Source: Metabacillus rhizolycopersici
GTDB lineage: Bacteria > Bacillota > Bacilli > Bacillales > Bacillaceae
DNA: 17,343 bases
Assembly: GCF_020075705.1 (NCBI RefSeq)
Contig: NZ_JAIQUM010000088.1
Location: 1-17,343, forward strand
Direction: 5' to 3'
The position numbers were made by a program, and so were the translations under genes. The notes under the pieces are model-generated. The model did not search any database and was not told where the DNA came from. It saw only the letters and a list, made by a program, of their open reading frames with translations. Below are positions 1 through 7,609 of this stretch, piece after piece (the first letter of the stretch is position 1; every line of letters begins with the position of its first letter).

Positions 1-4
1 TTTC

Positions 5-98
5 GGACAATAAAATTCAAAACCAGACAATAAAACCTTGAGCTTGGACAAAAAATCTCAAGTTCTGACAATAAATCATGATTATGGACGATACATCA
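5..98. repeat. Direct repeat array, about 20-bp period (at least 5 units)
   Basis: A core resembling GGACAATAAA recurs with its GAC at 6, 26, 47, 67 and 87, giving steps of 20, 21, 20 and 20 bp. The first two cores and the fourth are close copies. The third (GGACAAAAAA) and fifth (GGACGATACA) are degenerate, and the sequence between cores is not conserved. The array may continue to the left of the window. Two-helical-turn spacing suggests a protein bound along one DNA face. On the opposite strand the block opens with TGATGTATCGTCC and then shows TTTATTGTC repeats, which resembles the multi-site end of an IS21-like or Tn7-like element. That identity is inference, because no transposase is visible. 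Confidence 0.55.
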
Positions 99-414
99 TT
101 TCGAAAAGTTGAATTAGAAATCAAGTAGGTTTAAAAACAACAAAGTTTACTAAAACAGCCTTTTGGAAAGATAGAAAATTTGCTTGTGCATGCTATACAA
201 CTTAGATTGTAGTGAAGCATCATAAATCGTATTGTGTGTACGATAGATAGCTATCTCATGTTAGGATACTATACATTTATAGTAACTTTTTATAACAAAT
301 AAAACAGGAAAGGGTGTTTTGTAAGAAAATCTAACAAATGTATTGGTGGTGAACTATTCAATAAGGATACACAAAAACAAGTATGGAATACAGAAAAAGA
401 GAGGAGATAAAAAT
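99..414 (+). promoter_or_regulatory. hyuA upstream region with two palindromes
   Basis: No gene is supported in this stretch. It holds a perfect 12-bp palindrome, AGATAGCTATCT, at 245-256, which overlaps the 8-mer CGATAGAT at 241-248. A perfect 7-bp inverted repeat, TACTATA-CATT-TATAGTA, lies at 267-284. The two dyad centres are 25 bp apart, as expected for operator sites. A weak sigma-A-like promoter (TTGCTT at 180-185, 17-bp spacer, TAGATT at 203-208) is possible but not convincing. The ribosome binding site is GAGGAG just before the ATG at 415. Confidence 0.4.
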
Positions 415-2556
415 ATGATTCGCATTGGTGTTGACGTAGGAGGAACTTTTACAGATCTCATTTTAGTTGATGAGGTAAAACAAAAAATCCATGTTTATAA
501 GATACCTAGTACGCTAGAGGATCAATCCATTGGTGTCATTAATGGTATCAAGAAGCTTTGTGAAAATGCTGAAATTCCCATCTCAGAAATTGACTATATT
601 CTTCACGGAACGACGGTTGCGACGAATATTACGATTGAAAATAATGGCGCTACAGTCGGAATGCTAACCACGAAAAATTATCGAGATATTTTACATCTTG
701 CTCGCCACAAAAAAGTAGAGAATTTTTCCATTCAACAAGATCTTCCTTGGCAGTCAAATCCATTAGTCTTACGTAGACACCGCCTTCCAATCCTTGAAAA
801 GCTTGCTGCACCAGATGGCCATATTCGTACAGAACTGAATGAAAAAGAAGTTCGAGAAGCTGTTTTAAAGCTGAAAGAAGCGAAGGTTGAGTCGATTATC
901 ATTTGTTTTCTTTTCTCATTCTTAAATGATGTACATGAAAAAAGAGCAAAGGAAATTGTGAAGGAGATGTGGCCTGAAGTCCAATGCTTTACTTCCGCAG
1001 AAGTGGTTCCACAAATGAGAGAATATGAGCGGTTTAGCACAACAGCGATGAATGCATATGTTGCCCCAAAGGTGAATCATTATATCGATAATCTTGTAAA
1101 CTCGCTCGATGTGGCTGGAGTCAAGGCAGAACTACATATTATGCAGTCATCAGGTGGTATGTCAACAACTGAAATGGCGGCGGTTCGGCCAGTCACTTTG
1201 TTGAAATCAGATCCGGCTGGAGGTGTTCTTGCTGCAGCATGGTGGGGAGAATTAGAGGGTGTGAACGATATCATAAGCGTCGATATTGGCGGAACCTCTG
1301 CAGATATCTCAATCATTCCTAATAATATGCCAAAAATGATTAATCCACGTGATGCTGAAGTGAATGGGTATCCTGTGCTAGTTCCGATGATCGATGTTGA
1401 GACCATTGGGGCAGGTGGTGGATCGATCGCCTATGTTGATACTGGAGGTGCCTTTCGGGTCGGTCCGAAAAGTGCAGGAGCAAATCCTGGTCCAGCTTGT
1501 TATGGTCTAGGTGGAAAAGATGCGTGTGTGACAGATGCAAATGTCATACTTGGACGTCTTGATCCTGAACAATTCCTCGGCGGTGACATACAGTTGTCAC
1601 GTGAATCAAGTGTAAAAGCTATTGAAGAAACGCTTTGCTCTCAGCTCAATATGTCAGTAGAGGAAGCTGCACTGGGCATCTTAAAAGTTATCAATAATAA
1701 TATGGCCCTCTCGATACGGGCAAACTCTGTACGAAAAGGAATTGATCCAAGGGAGTATGCGATTTTAGCAGCTGGCGGTGCAGGACCATTACACTCTGTA
1801 GATCTAGCTGAAACAGTCGGCTCAAACTTAGTGATGGTGCCAAATTATCCAGGTATTACGGCAGCAACTGGCCTTTTAGTAGGTGACTTAAAATATGACT
1901 TTATCAAATCTAGAATTGTTCCATTATCTCAACCTACTACTGAAACAATTTCTACAATTAATAACGATCTTCAAGAGCTTATACATTCTGCACATACTCA
2001 GCTCATGCAAGATGGCATTCAGCCAGAAGATATTAGCATGGAAAGAATAGCAGAGTGCCGCTATGTGGGGCAAGGATTTGAATTACGTGTTCCAATTCCT
2101 GAAGGGCAACTAGAAGAAGCAACCTTATCAATGATTGCGGGGCGATTCCATGATATTCATCTCATTGAATATGGTCATTCATTCCCTGAAAATACAGTTG
2201 AATTAATTACGTTACGTGTTATTTCAACTGGGCAAACTCCTACATTAAAACTACCTGAATTAGCTAGTGGAGAGCGGATGAATCCGGAAAAAGCGGTCAT
2301 GTATGTTAGGGAAACAGTATTTGAAGTTGATGGTGAGATCAGATGGCTGCAAACTCCTCGGTATGACCGTACGAAATTGCTTGCAAATGACATTGTGATG
2401 GGACCAGCGATCATTGTTCAACGTGATTCAACAACCCTAGTCCCACCCGAATGGCAAGCAACTGTCTCGACGAATGGTACGCTTTTTGTCGCTCCTAAAG
2501 TTATTCAAGGCGGAGCAGCTCAACATGTTAATCAATTTTTCTTGAAAGTGAGGTAA
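415..2556 (+). CDS. hyuA: Hydantoinase/oxoprolinase subunit A (N-methylhydantoinase A type)
   Basis: This is the large ATPase-like subunit of ATP-dependent hydantoinase/oxoprolinase enzymes, which open hydantoin or oxoproline rings in the cytoplasm together with subunit B. From the ATG at 415 the protein is 713 residues, normal for HyuA. It has the N-terminal phosphate-binding motif GVDVGGTFTD at about 5-14, HGTTVATN at about 64-71, the second ASKHA-type motif SVDIGGTSAD at about 288-297, a glycine-rich GAGGGSIA at about 332-339, and GPKSAGANPGPACYG at about 350-364. The frame stays open upstream to 343, but GAGGAG sits just before ATG 415 and homologous proteins start at this MIRIGVDVGG segment. 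hyuB follows after 6 bases, so the two are co-transcribed. The neighbouring sarcosine oxidase and NCS1 permease favour N-methylhydantoin or another hydantoin as substrate. Family assignment is firm; the substrate is inferred. 5-Oxoproline is an alternative. Confidence 0.93.
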   Translation: MIRIGVDVGGTFTDLILVDEVKQKIHVYKIPSTLEDQSIGVINGIKKLCENAEIPISEIDYILHGTTVATNITIENNGATVGMLTTKNYRDILHLARHKKVENFSIQQDLPWQSNPLVLRRHRLPILEKLAAPDGHIRTELNEKEVREAVLKLKEAKVESIIICFLFSFLNDVHEKRAKEIVKEMWPEVQCFTSAEVVPQMREYERFSTTAMNAYVAPKVNHYIDNLVNSLDVAGVKAELHIMQSSGGMSTTEMAAVRPVTLLKSDPAGGVLAAAWWGELEGVNDIISVDIGGTSADISIIPNNMPKMINPRDAEVNGYPVLVPMIDVETIGAGGGSIAYVDTGGAFRVGPKSAGANPGPACYGLGGKDACVTDANVILGRLDPEQFLGGDIQLSRESSVKAIEETLCSQLNMSVEEAALGILKVINNNMALSIRANSVRKGIDPREYAILAAGGAGPLHSVDLAETVGSNLVMVPNYPGITAATGLLVGDLKYDFIKSRIVPLSQPTTETISTINNDLQELIHSAHTQLMQDGIQPEDISMERIAECRYVGQGFELRVPIPEGQLEEATLSMIAGRFHDIHLIEYGHSFPENTVELITLRVISTGQTPTLKLPELASGERMNPEKAVMYVRETVFEVDGEIRWLQTPRYDRTKLLANDIVMGPAIIVQRDSTTLVPPEWQATVSTNGTLFVAPKVIQGGAAQHVNQFFLKVR

Positions 2557-2562
2557 TGGTAG

Positions 2563-4362
2563 ATGAAAACCTATACGAATGAAAAGGCCAATGTTCCAAT
2601 TAAGGTTGATCCAATCACCTTACAAGTTATCGGAGGGGCACTACGAACGATTGCATTAGAAATGTCACATCTTATGCAGCGGATGGCGTATTCATCCCTT
2701 ATTCGAGAATCGGAAGACCTTGGAGCGGGATTATTCGCAATAAATGGAGACACTTGGGCGGAAGCGGATTCTACTCCAATGCAACTTGGTTGTTTACCAG
2801 GCTATATTCGCGGTTTCCAAGAAAAACTAGGGGACAATCAATTCCCTGAAGATATTATTTGGAACAATGATCCATATGCAGGGGCATCACATGCTCCAGA
2901 TATCTCATTATCTCAGCCAATTTTTTATAAAGGTGAATTAGTAGGATATGCCGGCACAACTGCCCACCATTTAGATATAGGCGGTGCACAACCAGGTTTA
3001 TTAGTTGATGTACCAGATATGTTTGCGGAAGGATTAATTCTAAATGGAGTGAAGTTGTATGAAAAAGGAGTACGAAATGAAACATTAGTGGAGGTCATAC
3101 GCCAGAAAGTTCGTATGCCTCATGAAGTACTCGGTGATTTAGAAGCTCAAGTTGCAGCATGCCGATTAGGAACGAAGAGGTATATTGAATTGATGGATAA
3201 GTATGGAAAAGATACTGTGCTGTCAGCATGTGAGGAATTAATGAACTACTCGGAACGAATGATGAGAAGGGAAATAGCAAAGATACCTGATGGAGTGTAT
3301 GAGGCGGAATCATGGTTAGATCATGATGGAAGGCACCTGGATGAAAGACTTAAAGTCCATGTGCAAGTGACAAAAAAGGGGGAAGAGATTGAAGTAGATG
3401 TATCAAAATCAGCTGACCAAGTTTCAACCGCCTTTAATGTAGCTTACTCAGGTGCACTTTGTGTAAGTGTATACAGTGTGTTACGTTCGATCTTTTTAGA
3501 TACGTATACACATGAAGAATTCGTACCAGCTAATCAAGGCGTATTTCGTCCAATTAAGATTGTAGCAAGAAAGGGAAGTATTTTTAACCCTCATAAACCA
3601 GCTGCAACCTTCAGTCGAGGCAACCAAGTAAACACGGTGGCAGATTTAATCATTAAAGCTCTGGCACCTATCATGCCAAAACAAACATGTGCCGGAAGTG
3701 CAGCGAACATCCAATTTGCTTCCTATTCAGGACTAAATAAAAACAATGACTATTGGGTTTACATTGAAGTAAATGAAGGCTCATATGGGGGGCGCCCAGG
3801 TAAAGATGGCATGGATGCAGTCGACTTTAGTTCGTGGAATACGCGTAACAATCCAATTGAGGACTTAGATATGCATGTACCACTTGTTTGTGAGCAATAC
3901 GAGCTAAGGGAAGACACAGGAGGTGCTGGAAAATATCGCGGCGGTCTAGGCATTGTTCGATGGAATCGCTTTTTAACAGATGGATTTATGACGATGGAAG
4001 GGGATAAACATACCGTTCGTCCGTGGGGCTATCAAGGTGGTCTACCTGGAACAAGCGCGAACTTAATAAAAAATCCTGATACGGCACCAGAGGAGCTTCC
4101 TTCAAAAATTAATGGTCATCGCTTTAAAGCTCAGGAGTCCGTGAAAATCCTCGTCCCATCATCTGGCGGCTATGGAGATCCACTTGAACGAGATCCTAAC
4201 CAGGTATATGAAGATTTATTAGATGAAATGATTTCGCCTGAAACAGCTTTTTCAGATTACGGTGTTGTTTTAACAGATGGGAAACTAGATGGAAAAGCGA
4301 CTGAATCTAGAAGGGAAGCATTACGTGCCAACCGAAAAGAGATTCCAGTTTATTCAGAATAA
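2563..4362 (+). CDS. hyuB: Hydantoinase/oxoprolinase subunit B (N-methylhydantoinase B type)
   Basis: This is the second subunit of the ATP-dependent hydantoinase, which forms the hydrolytic centre with HyuA. At 599 residues it has the usual HyuB length. Family signatures visible are SLIRESEDLGAGLF at about 45-58, the NDPY segment at 102-105 followed by H110 and D113, a THHLD-like stretch (HH at 135-136, D138), and the C-terminal SSGGYGDPLERDP near residue 540. The start lies 6 bases after the hyuA stop, with GTGAGGT overlapping the end of hyuA as a modest ribosome binding site, so the two are probably translated in a coupled way. The 133 bases after the stop contain an imperfect hairpin before the sarcosine oxidase gene. 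Related family members include oxoprolinase, acetone/acetophenone carboxylase and caprolactamase subunits. Gene context points to hydantoins here. Confidence 0.92.
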   Translation: MKTYTNEKANVPIKVDPITLQVIGGALRTIALEMSHLMQRMAYSSLIRESEDLGAGLFAINGDTWAEADSTPMQLGCLPGYIRGFQEKLGDNQFPEDIIWNNDPYAGASHAPDISLSQPIFYKGELVGYAGTTAHHLDIGGAQPGLLVDVPDMFAEGLILNGVKLYEKGVRNETLVEVIRQKVRMPHEVLGDLEAQVAACRLGTKRYIELMDKYGKDTVLSACEELMNYSERMMRREIAKIPDGVYEAESWLDHDGRHLDERLKVHVQVTKKGEEIEVDVSKSADQVSTAFNVAYSGALCVSVYSVLRSIFLDTYTHEEFVPANQGVFRPIKIVARKGSIFNPHKPAATFSRGNQVNTVADLIIKALAPIMPKQTCAGSAANIQFASYSGLNKNNDYWVYIEVNEGSYGGRPGKDGMDAVDFSSWNTRNNPIEDLDMHVPLVCEQYELREDTGGAGKYRGGLGIVRWNRFLTDGFMTMEGDKHTVRPWGYQGGLPGTSANLIKNPDTAPEELPSKINGHRFKAQESVKILVPSSGGYGDPLERDPNQVYEDLLDEMISPETAFSDYGVVLTDGKLDGKATESRREALRANRKEIPVYSE

Positions 4363-4495
4363 TAAGAAGTCAGTTTTTTAGTAATAAACAGTACTCTAAC
4401 CGATAGATGTGCCTAGGATAATGAGGAGTACCCTCATTTTATCCTACATTTAACGGCAGTAATACCTACAGGATCTATAAAAAGGAGGAAAACCA
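4363..4495 (+). promoter_or_regulatory. hyuB-oxidase intergenic region: CGATAGAT motif and imperfect hairpin
   Basis: CGATAGAT at 4401-4408 repeats the 8-mer found upstream of hyuA and of the NCS1 permease. Just after it, GGATAATGAGG at 4416-4426 can pair with CCCTCATTTTATCC at 4431-4444, with a two-base bulge and a short loop. No T run follows, so this looks more like an RNA processing, partial-termination or operator structure than a strong intrinsic terminator. An AAAGGAGG ribosome binding site precedes the next gene. Confidence 0.4.
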
Positions 4496-5644
4496 ATGAA
4501 GCATTTCGATGTCATCATTGTCGGTGCCGGTTCAATTGGCATGGCTGCAGGCTATTATTTAGCGAAGATTAATGTGAAAACATTACTTATCGATGCATTT
4601 GACCCGCCGCATGTGTACGGAAGTCATCATGGTGATACAAGAATTATTCGCTATGCATATGGAGAGGGACGAGAATATGTCCCATTAGCTTTAAGATCAC
4701 AGGAATTATGGTATGAATTAGAGCAGCAAGTTAATGAAAAACTGTTTGAACAAACAGGGGTGTTATGTTTTGGACCAGTTGGATCTAAGTTTGTTGATGA
4801 AACGATTGCAAGCGCAAAAGAATTCTCTCTACCTTTCGAAGTTCTTAGCGGTAAAGATATAAAAGCAAAATGGAGAGGGATTGAAATACCTGATGATTAT
4901 TTAGGCTGCTATGAGCCAACTTCAGGTGTGTTATATAGTGAGAAAATTGTTCGTGCTTATCGAAAACTTGCATTAGACAGTGGAGCGACATTATTAACGA
5001 ATACCCCTGTTACAAATATTGAAATGAAAGAAGATGGAGCCATTGTATCGGCAAAGGATCAAGTTTTTTCAACAGATAAACTTGTTGTTTGTGCTGGAGC
5101 ATGGAGCGGAAAATTGTTATCAGAATTAAATCTTCCGCTAAAACCAACCAGACAAACAGTGGCTTGGTTTAAGGCAGATGAAGATCTATATCAATCTAGC
5201 GTTTTCCCTGCCTTTTTTGTAGATGTTCCTGAAGGGAAATATTACGGTTTTCCGAGCATTGAGGGCGCTGGTGTAAAGCTTGGCAGATTTGATGATGATC
5301 AACCAATCAACCCAGATGATCCACGACTTGAATTTGGCTCATTTGACTTTGATGAAGGAGATGTTCGCCATTTTCTAAAAGCTTACATGCCGGAATCAGC
5401 AGGAAAACTAAATCAAGGAAAAGCTTGTCTGTTTACAAGAACCCCTGATGGACATTTTCTTATTGATCAATATCCTGGTCATCCACATGTGATGATTGCC
5501 GCAGGATTTTCCGGTCATGGTTTTAAATTTGCAAGTGGGATTGGCGAGGTTTTATGTCAAATGACTATGAATGGTGAAGCAAAACTAGATCTATCATTAT
5601 TTTCGTTACATCGTGATAGTCTTCAATCTAGTGTTAGGAAATAA
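4496..5644 (+). CDS. Monomeric sarcosine oxidase-type FAD enzyme
   Basis: This predicted cytoplasmic flavoenzyme oxidises sarcosine or a related N-methyl amino acid to the amino acid, formaldehyde and hydrogen peroxide. At 382 residues it matches the monomeric sarcosine oxidase (MSOX) length and resembles Bacillus MSOX throughout. The FAD-binding Rossmann motif is IIVGAGSIGMAAGY at 7-20, followed by FDPPH and the segment GSHHGDTRIIRYAYGEGREY at 42-61. Equivalents of MSOX Arg49, Arg52, Tyr254, Lys265, Cys315 (covalent FAD link) and Lys348 are present as R49, R52, Y250, K261, C311 and K344. MSOX His269 and Tyr317 are replaced by F265 and F313, so the preferred substrate may differ from sarcosine. 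The start is set by AAAGGAGG and an ATG with good spacing. N-methyltryptophan oxidase (SolA) is a less likely alternative, because the sequence follows MSOX more closely. Confidence 0.9.
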   Translation: MKHFDVIIVGAGSIGMAAGYYLAKINVKTLLIDAFDPPHVYGSHHGDTRIIRYAYGEGREYVPLALRSQELWYELEQQVNEKLFEQTGVLCFGPVGSKFVDETIASAKEFSLPFEVLSGKDIKAKWRGIEIPDDYLGCYEPTSGVLYSEKIVRAYRKLALDSGATLLTNTPVTNIEMKEDGAIVSAKDQVFSTDKLVVCAGAWSGKLLSELNLPLKPTRQTVAWFKADEDLYQSSVFPAFFVDVPEGKYYGFPSIEGAGVKLGRFDDDQPINPDDPRLEFGSFDFDEGDVRHFLKAYMPESAGKLNQGKACLFTRTPDGHFLIDQYPGHPHVMIAAGFSGHGFKFASGIGEVLCQMTMNGEAKLDLSLFSLHRDSLQSSVRK

Positions 5645-5808
5645 ACAATTTGAAATAAAGGTTCATCCAAATCTAAAATTTATTGTCCAATATTTCCAAG
5701 AAATCGACCAACAGAATAACTTGCAGACCATTCATTTTTAAAGCTATTAATCGATAGATCAGATCGTGAATAAATCTTGAAATCGTTAATTTTGGAGGCT
5801 GGATCAAT
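5645..5808 (+). promoter_or_regulatory. Permease upstream region: CGATAGAT motif and cre-like site
   Basis: CGATAGAT at 5752-5759 is the third copy of the 8-mer shared with the hyuA and oxidase upstream regions. TGAAATCGTTAATT at 5778-5791 fits the CcpA cre consensus TGWAANCGNTNWCA at 12 of 14 positions and lies directly before the GGAGG ribosome binding site at 5794-5798. TTTATTGTCC at 5679-5688 is an isolated inverse copy of the repeat core seen at the left window edge, and may be chance. Confidence 0.4.
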
Positions 5809-7305
5809 ATGGCTAATGAAAAAGGGAATCATTTGCTTGAAAAATCTATTCTACCGGTTGGATCAAATGGAAAAACGATGGGTATGATTGGGTATTTTAT
5901 GCTCTGGGTAGGGATGGTTGTGATGATTGTTGCCTATCAATTTGGCGGGGATGCAGTTTCCTCTTATCCATTGCTAACGAGTATAATCGTGATTTTTGCA
6001 GCATATTTGGCAATCGGGTTCATTATGCTCCTATCAGCAGATATTGGCACTGAACATGGTTTATCATTTGCCGTTTTTCTACGTGCCCCGTTTGGAATCA
6101 TTGGTACCCACTTTCCTGTAGTCTCAAGAGGCGTTGTCGCTGCATGCTGGTTCGGGATTCAAACATATCTAGGCGCTCTTGCACTTAATGGGATTTTTCA
6201 ATATTTAGTAGGATACGATAATTGGATCTTATGGTATACCCTTTTTGCCATTGTGCAACTTGTCAATACGGCGCTAGGGATAAAAGCAGTTGAAACTTTT
6301 GCGAATTTAGCTGCTCCTATCTTAATTGCTATATCTGTATGGATGTACTTTTATCTTGATGGAATGGTTGTAGAGCAAGGGGAAAATATTTGGACATTTG
6401 TCGGTGGACAGGATGCATCACTGCTTGCGATTTTTATGGCAAACTTAACTTTATGGGCTGCTTTAGCTATTGATATCCCAAATATTTCACGCTATCTGAA
6501 GGTTAAAACAGGAACGAAATCATTTGGAAGTCGTAACCGTAATATTTTCCTAGCACAATTAGTTGCACTTCCTGTTGTGTCTACTTTAATGGCGTTTATT
6601 GGCGCAATCGCTTATATTGCAACTGGTGATTGGAATCCCATTACCATTATTCAAAACAATGAAACAGGATTTTCATTGATAGTATTGCTTGCACTAGTGA
6701 CCATAGCACAATGGTCAACAAATAATGCGGCAAACTTAATTCCGGCAGCACTCGCATTTGTTAATGCTGCAGCTCCCCATTTAAGTTACAAAATGGGTGT
6801 TGTCCTAGCTGGTATCATAGGTTCACTTTCAATGCCTTGGTTCATTTTGGATAATTTATATGTGTTCCTTGGTTATTTTGGAGCAACATTATCGGCGATA
6901 GCAGGGATCATGTTCTGCGACTACTATCTTATTCGGAAAAGACGGCTGAATGTACCTGATTTATATAAGGTAAACGGACAGTTTCGCTATGCAAAAGGCT
7001 TTAATCCTGCAGGCTTTATCGCATGGGTGGTCTCTGGAGCACTCGCTATTCTGTTCATGGAATACTCCTATATTATAGGTATCGCATCTGGAGCAATTCT
7101 TTATTATGCATTAATGACTGGTTGGATTCTAAAAAAATACCCTCAACAAGAAATTGAATCAAACTTTGATGACAACTACCTTGCAGCAAGTGTAAATATC
7201 GATTGGACATATTCTGGAAAAAAAGATGGGTTTGTTAGAACCCCAGTAAAAACGATTTATAAGGAAGAACAAGTCTTCGATGGGGTTCAAGTTAATACCG
7301 AATAA
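5809..7305 (+). CDS. NCS1-family nucleobase/hydantoin/allantoin permease
   Basis: This is an inner-membrane secondary transporter of the NCS1 family (cytosine, purines, allantoin, hydantoins; Mhp1 is the structural model). It is 498 residues and very hydrophobic, with about 12 membrane segments by eye between about residues 25 and 445. The cytoplasmic N-terminal NHLLEKSILPVG is typical. Family motifs visible are GTEHGLSFAVFLRAPFG near 84-100, RGVVAACWFGIQTYLGA near 106-122, ANLTLWAALAIDIPNISRY near 211-229 and AQWSTNNAANLIPAA near 302-316. The GGAGG ribosome binding site has rather long (about 10-base) spacing to the ATG. It lies 164 bases behind the oxidase gene and ends at a clear terminator, so it probably closes the left operon. 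Uptake of a hydantoin-like compound for HyuAB is the natural inference; the exact substrate is not readable. Confidence 0.88.
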   Translation: MANEKGNHLLEKSILPVGSNGKTMGMIGYFMLWVGMVVMIVAYQFGGDAVSSYPLLTSIIVIFAAYLAIGFIMLLSADIGTEHGLSFAVFLRAPFGIIGTHFPVVSRGVVAACWFGIQTYLGALALNGIFQYLVGYDNWILWYTLFAIVQLVNTALGIKAVETFANLAAPILIAISVWMYFYLDGMVVEQGENIWTFVGGQDASLLAIFMANLTLWAALAIDIPNISRYLKVKTGTKSFGSRNRNIFLAQLVALPVVSTLMAFIGAIAYIATGDWNPITIIQNNETGFSLIVLLALVTIAQWSTNNAANLIPAALAFVNAAAPHLSYKMGVVLAGIIGSLSMPWFILDNLYVFLGYFGATLSAIAGIMFCDYYLIRKRRLNVPDLYKVNGQFRYAKGFNPAGFIAWVVSGALAILFMEYSYIIGIASGAILYYALMTGWILKKYPQQEIESNFDDNYLAASVNIDWTYSGKKDGFVRTPVKTIYKEEQVFDGVQVNTE

Positions 7306-7313
7306 TGGAAAGG

Positions 7314-7349
7314 GTGAATTCAGGAAATTATGCTGGATTCGCTTTTTTT
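7314..7349 (+). terminator. Intrinsic terminator after the NCS1 permease
   Basis: GTGAATTCAG at 7314-7323 pairs with CTGGATTCGC at 7333-7342 (10 bp with two G-U pairs, 9-base loop) and is followed by seven T at 7343-7349. It closes the left, hydantoin-related module. Confidence 0.8.
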
Positions 7350-7500
7350 GTATGCCAGCATGTTTATCAACTAGACAGTGAGAAACATTAAGGGAATTTT
7401 TTTAGTGGATTCTGAGAGCCCTCTAAACGGTTTGGTCAATGACCCAATCTGAATTAGAGGGCATTTTGTCTCTTATGTCTAATACTCACACAAAATGCCA
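7350..7500 (+). other. Two overlapping hairpins between permease and tcuA
   Basis: GCCCTCTAA at 7418-7426 pairs with TTAGAGGGC at 7454-7462, with further pairing inside (TTGGTC with GACC). A second hairpin pairs GGCATTTTGT at 7460-7469 with ACAAAATGCC at 7490-7499. The arms share bases 7460-7462, so full formation of one disturbs the base of the other. No gene is visible here. A second terminator is the simplest reading; an attenuator-like switch is possible. Confidence 0.45.
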
Positions 7501-7501
7501 G

Positions 7502-7578
7502 CCATAAATTTTAATTATGGAACTCGATAAAATAATGATATTTTATTAATCTCTGTTTCTCCGATACTATTAGGTTAA
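7502..7578 (+). promoter_or_regulatory. tcuA promoter with two ATAA-N7-TTAT dyads
   Basis: Box I is CCATAA-N7-TTATGG at 7502-7520 (core ATAA 7504-7507, TTAT 7515-7518). Box II is ATAA-N7-TTAT at 7532-7546, inside a larger palindrome ATAAAATA-N4-TATTTTAT at 7527-7546. A possible -10 element, TACTAT, lies at 7565-7570. With a start near 7577 the boxes would be centred near -66 and -38, typical for a LysR-activated promoter. ATAA-N7-TTAT is the dyad described for CcpC, a LysR regulator of B. subtilis citrate-cycle genes. Confidence 0.55.
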
Positions 7579-7609
7579 GGAAAGGCAATGACTAATAGGA
7601 GGGATAGAT

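Noticed and set aside
5..98. CRISPR array
   Set aside because: The repeat core is only about 10 bp and degenerate, with spacers of about 10 bp, far from CRISPR dimensions.
343..414. Upstream extension of the hyuA frame
   Set aside because: No ribosome binding site for it. GAGGAG precedes ATG 415 and the conserved N-terminal GVDVGGTFTD lies right after that codon.
732..1406. Minus-strand ORFs opposite hyuA
   Set aside because: They are antisense shadows of a conserved gene with no recognisable domains or start signals. The same applies to antisense frames under hyuB, abrB, citMHS and lysR2.
7330..7361. Anti-terminator pairing ATGCTGG with CCAGCAT across the permease terminator
   Set aside because: The second strand lies downstream of the T run, so it would be made only after termination was already decided.
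7422..7435. cre-like site around CTAAACGGTTTGG
   Set aside because: The core matches, but three of 14 consensus positions differ and the bases lie inside a hairpin.
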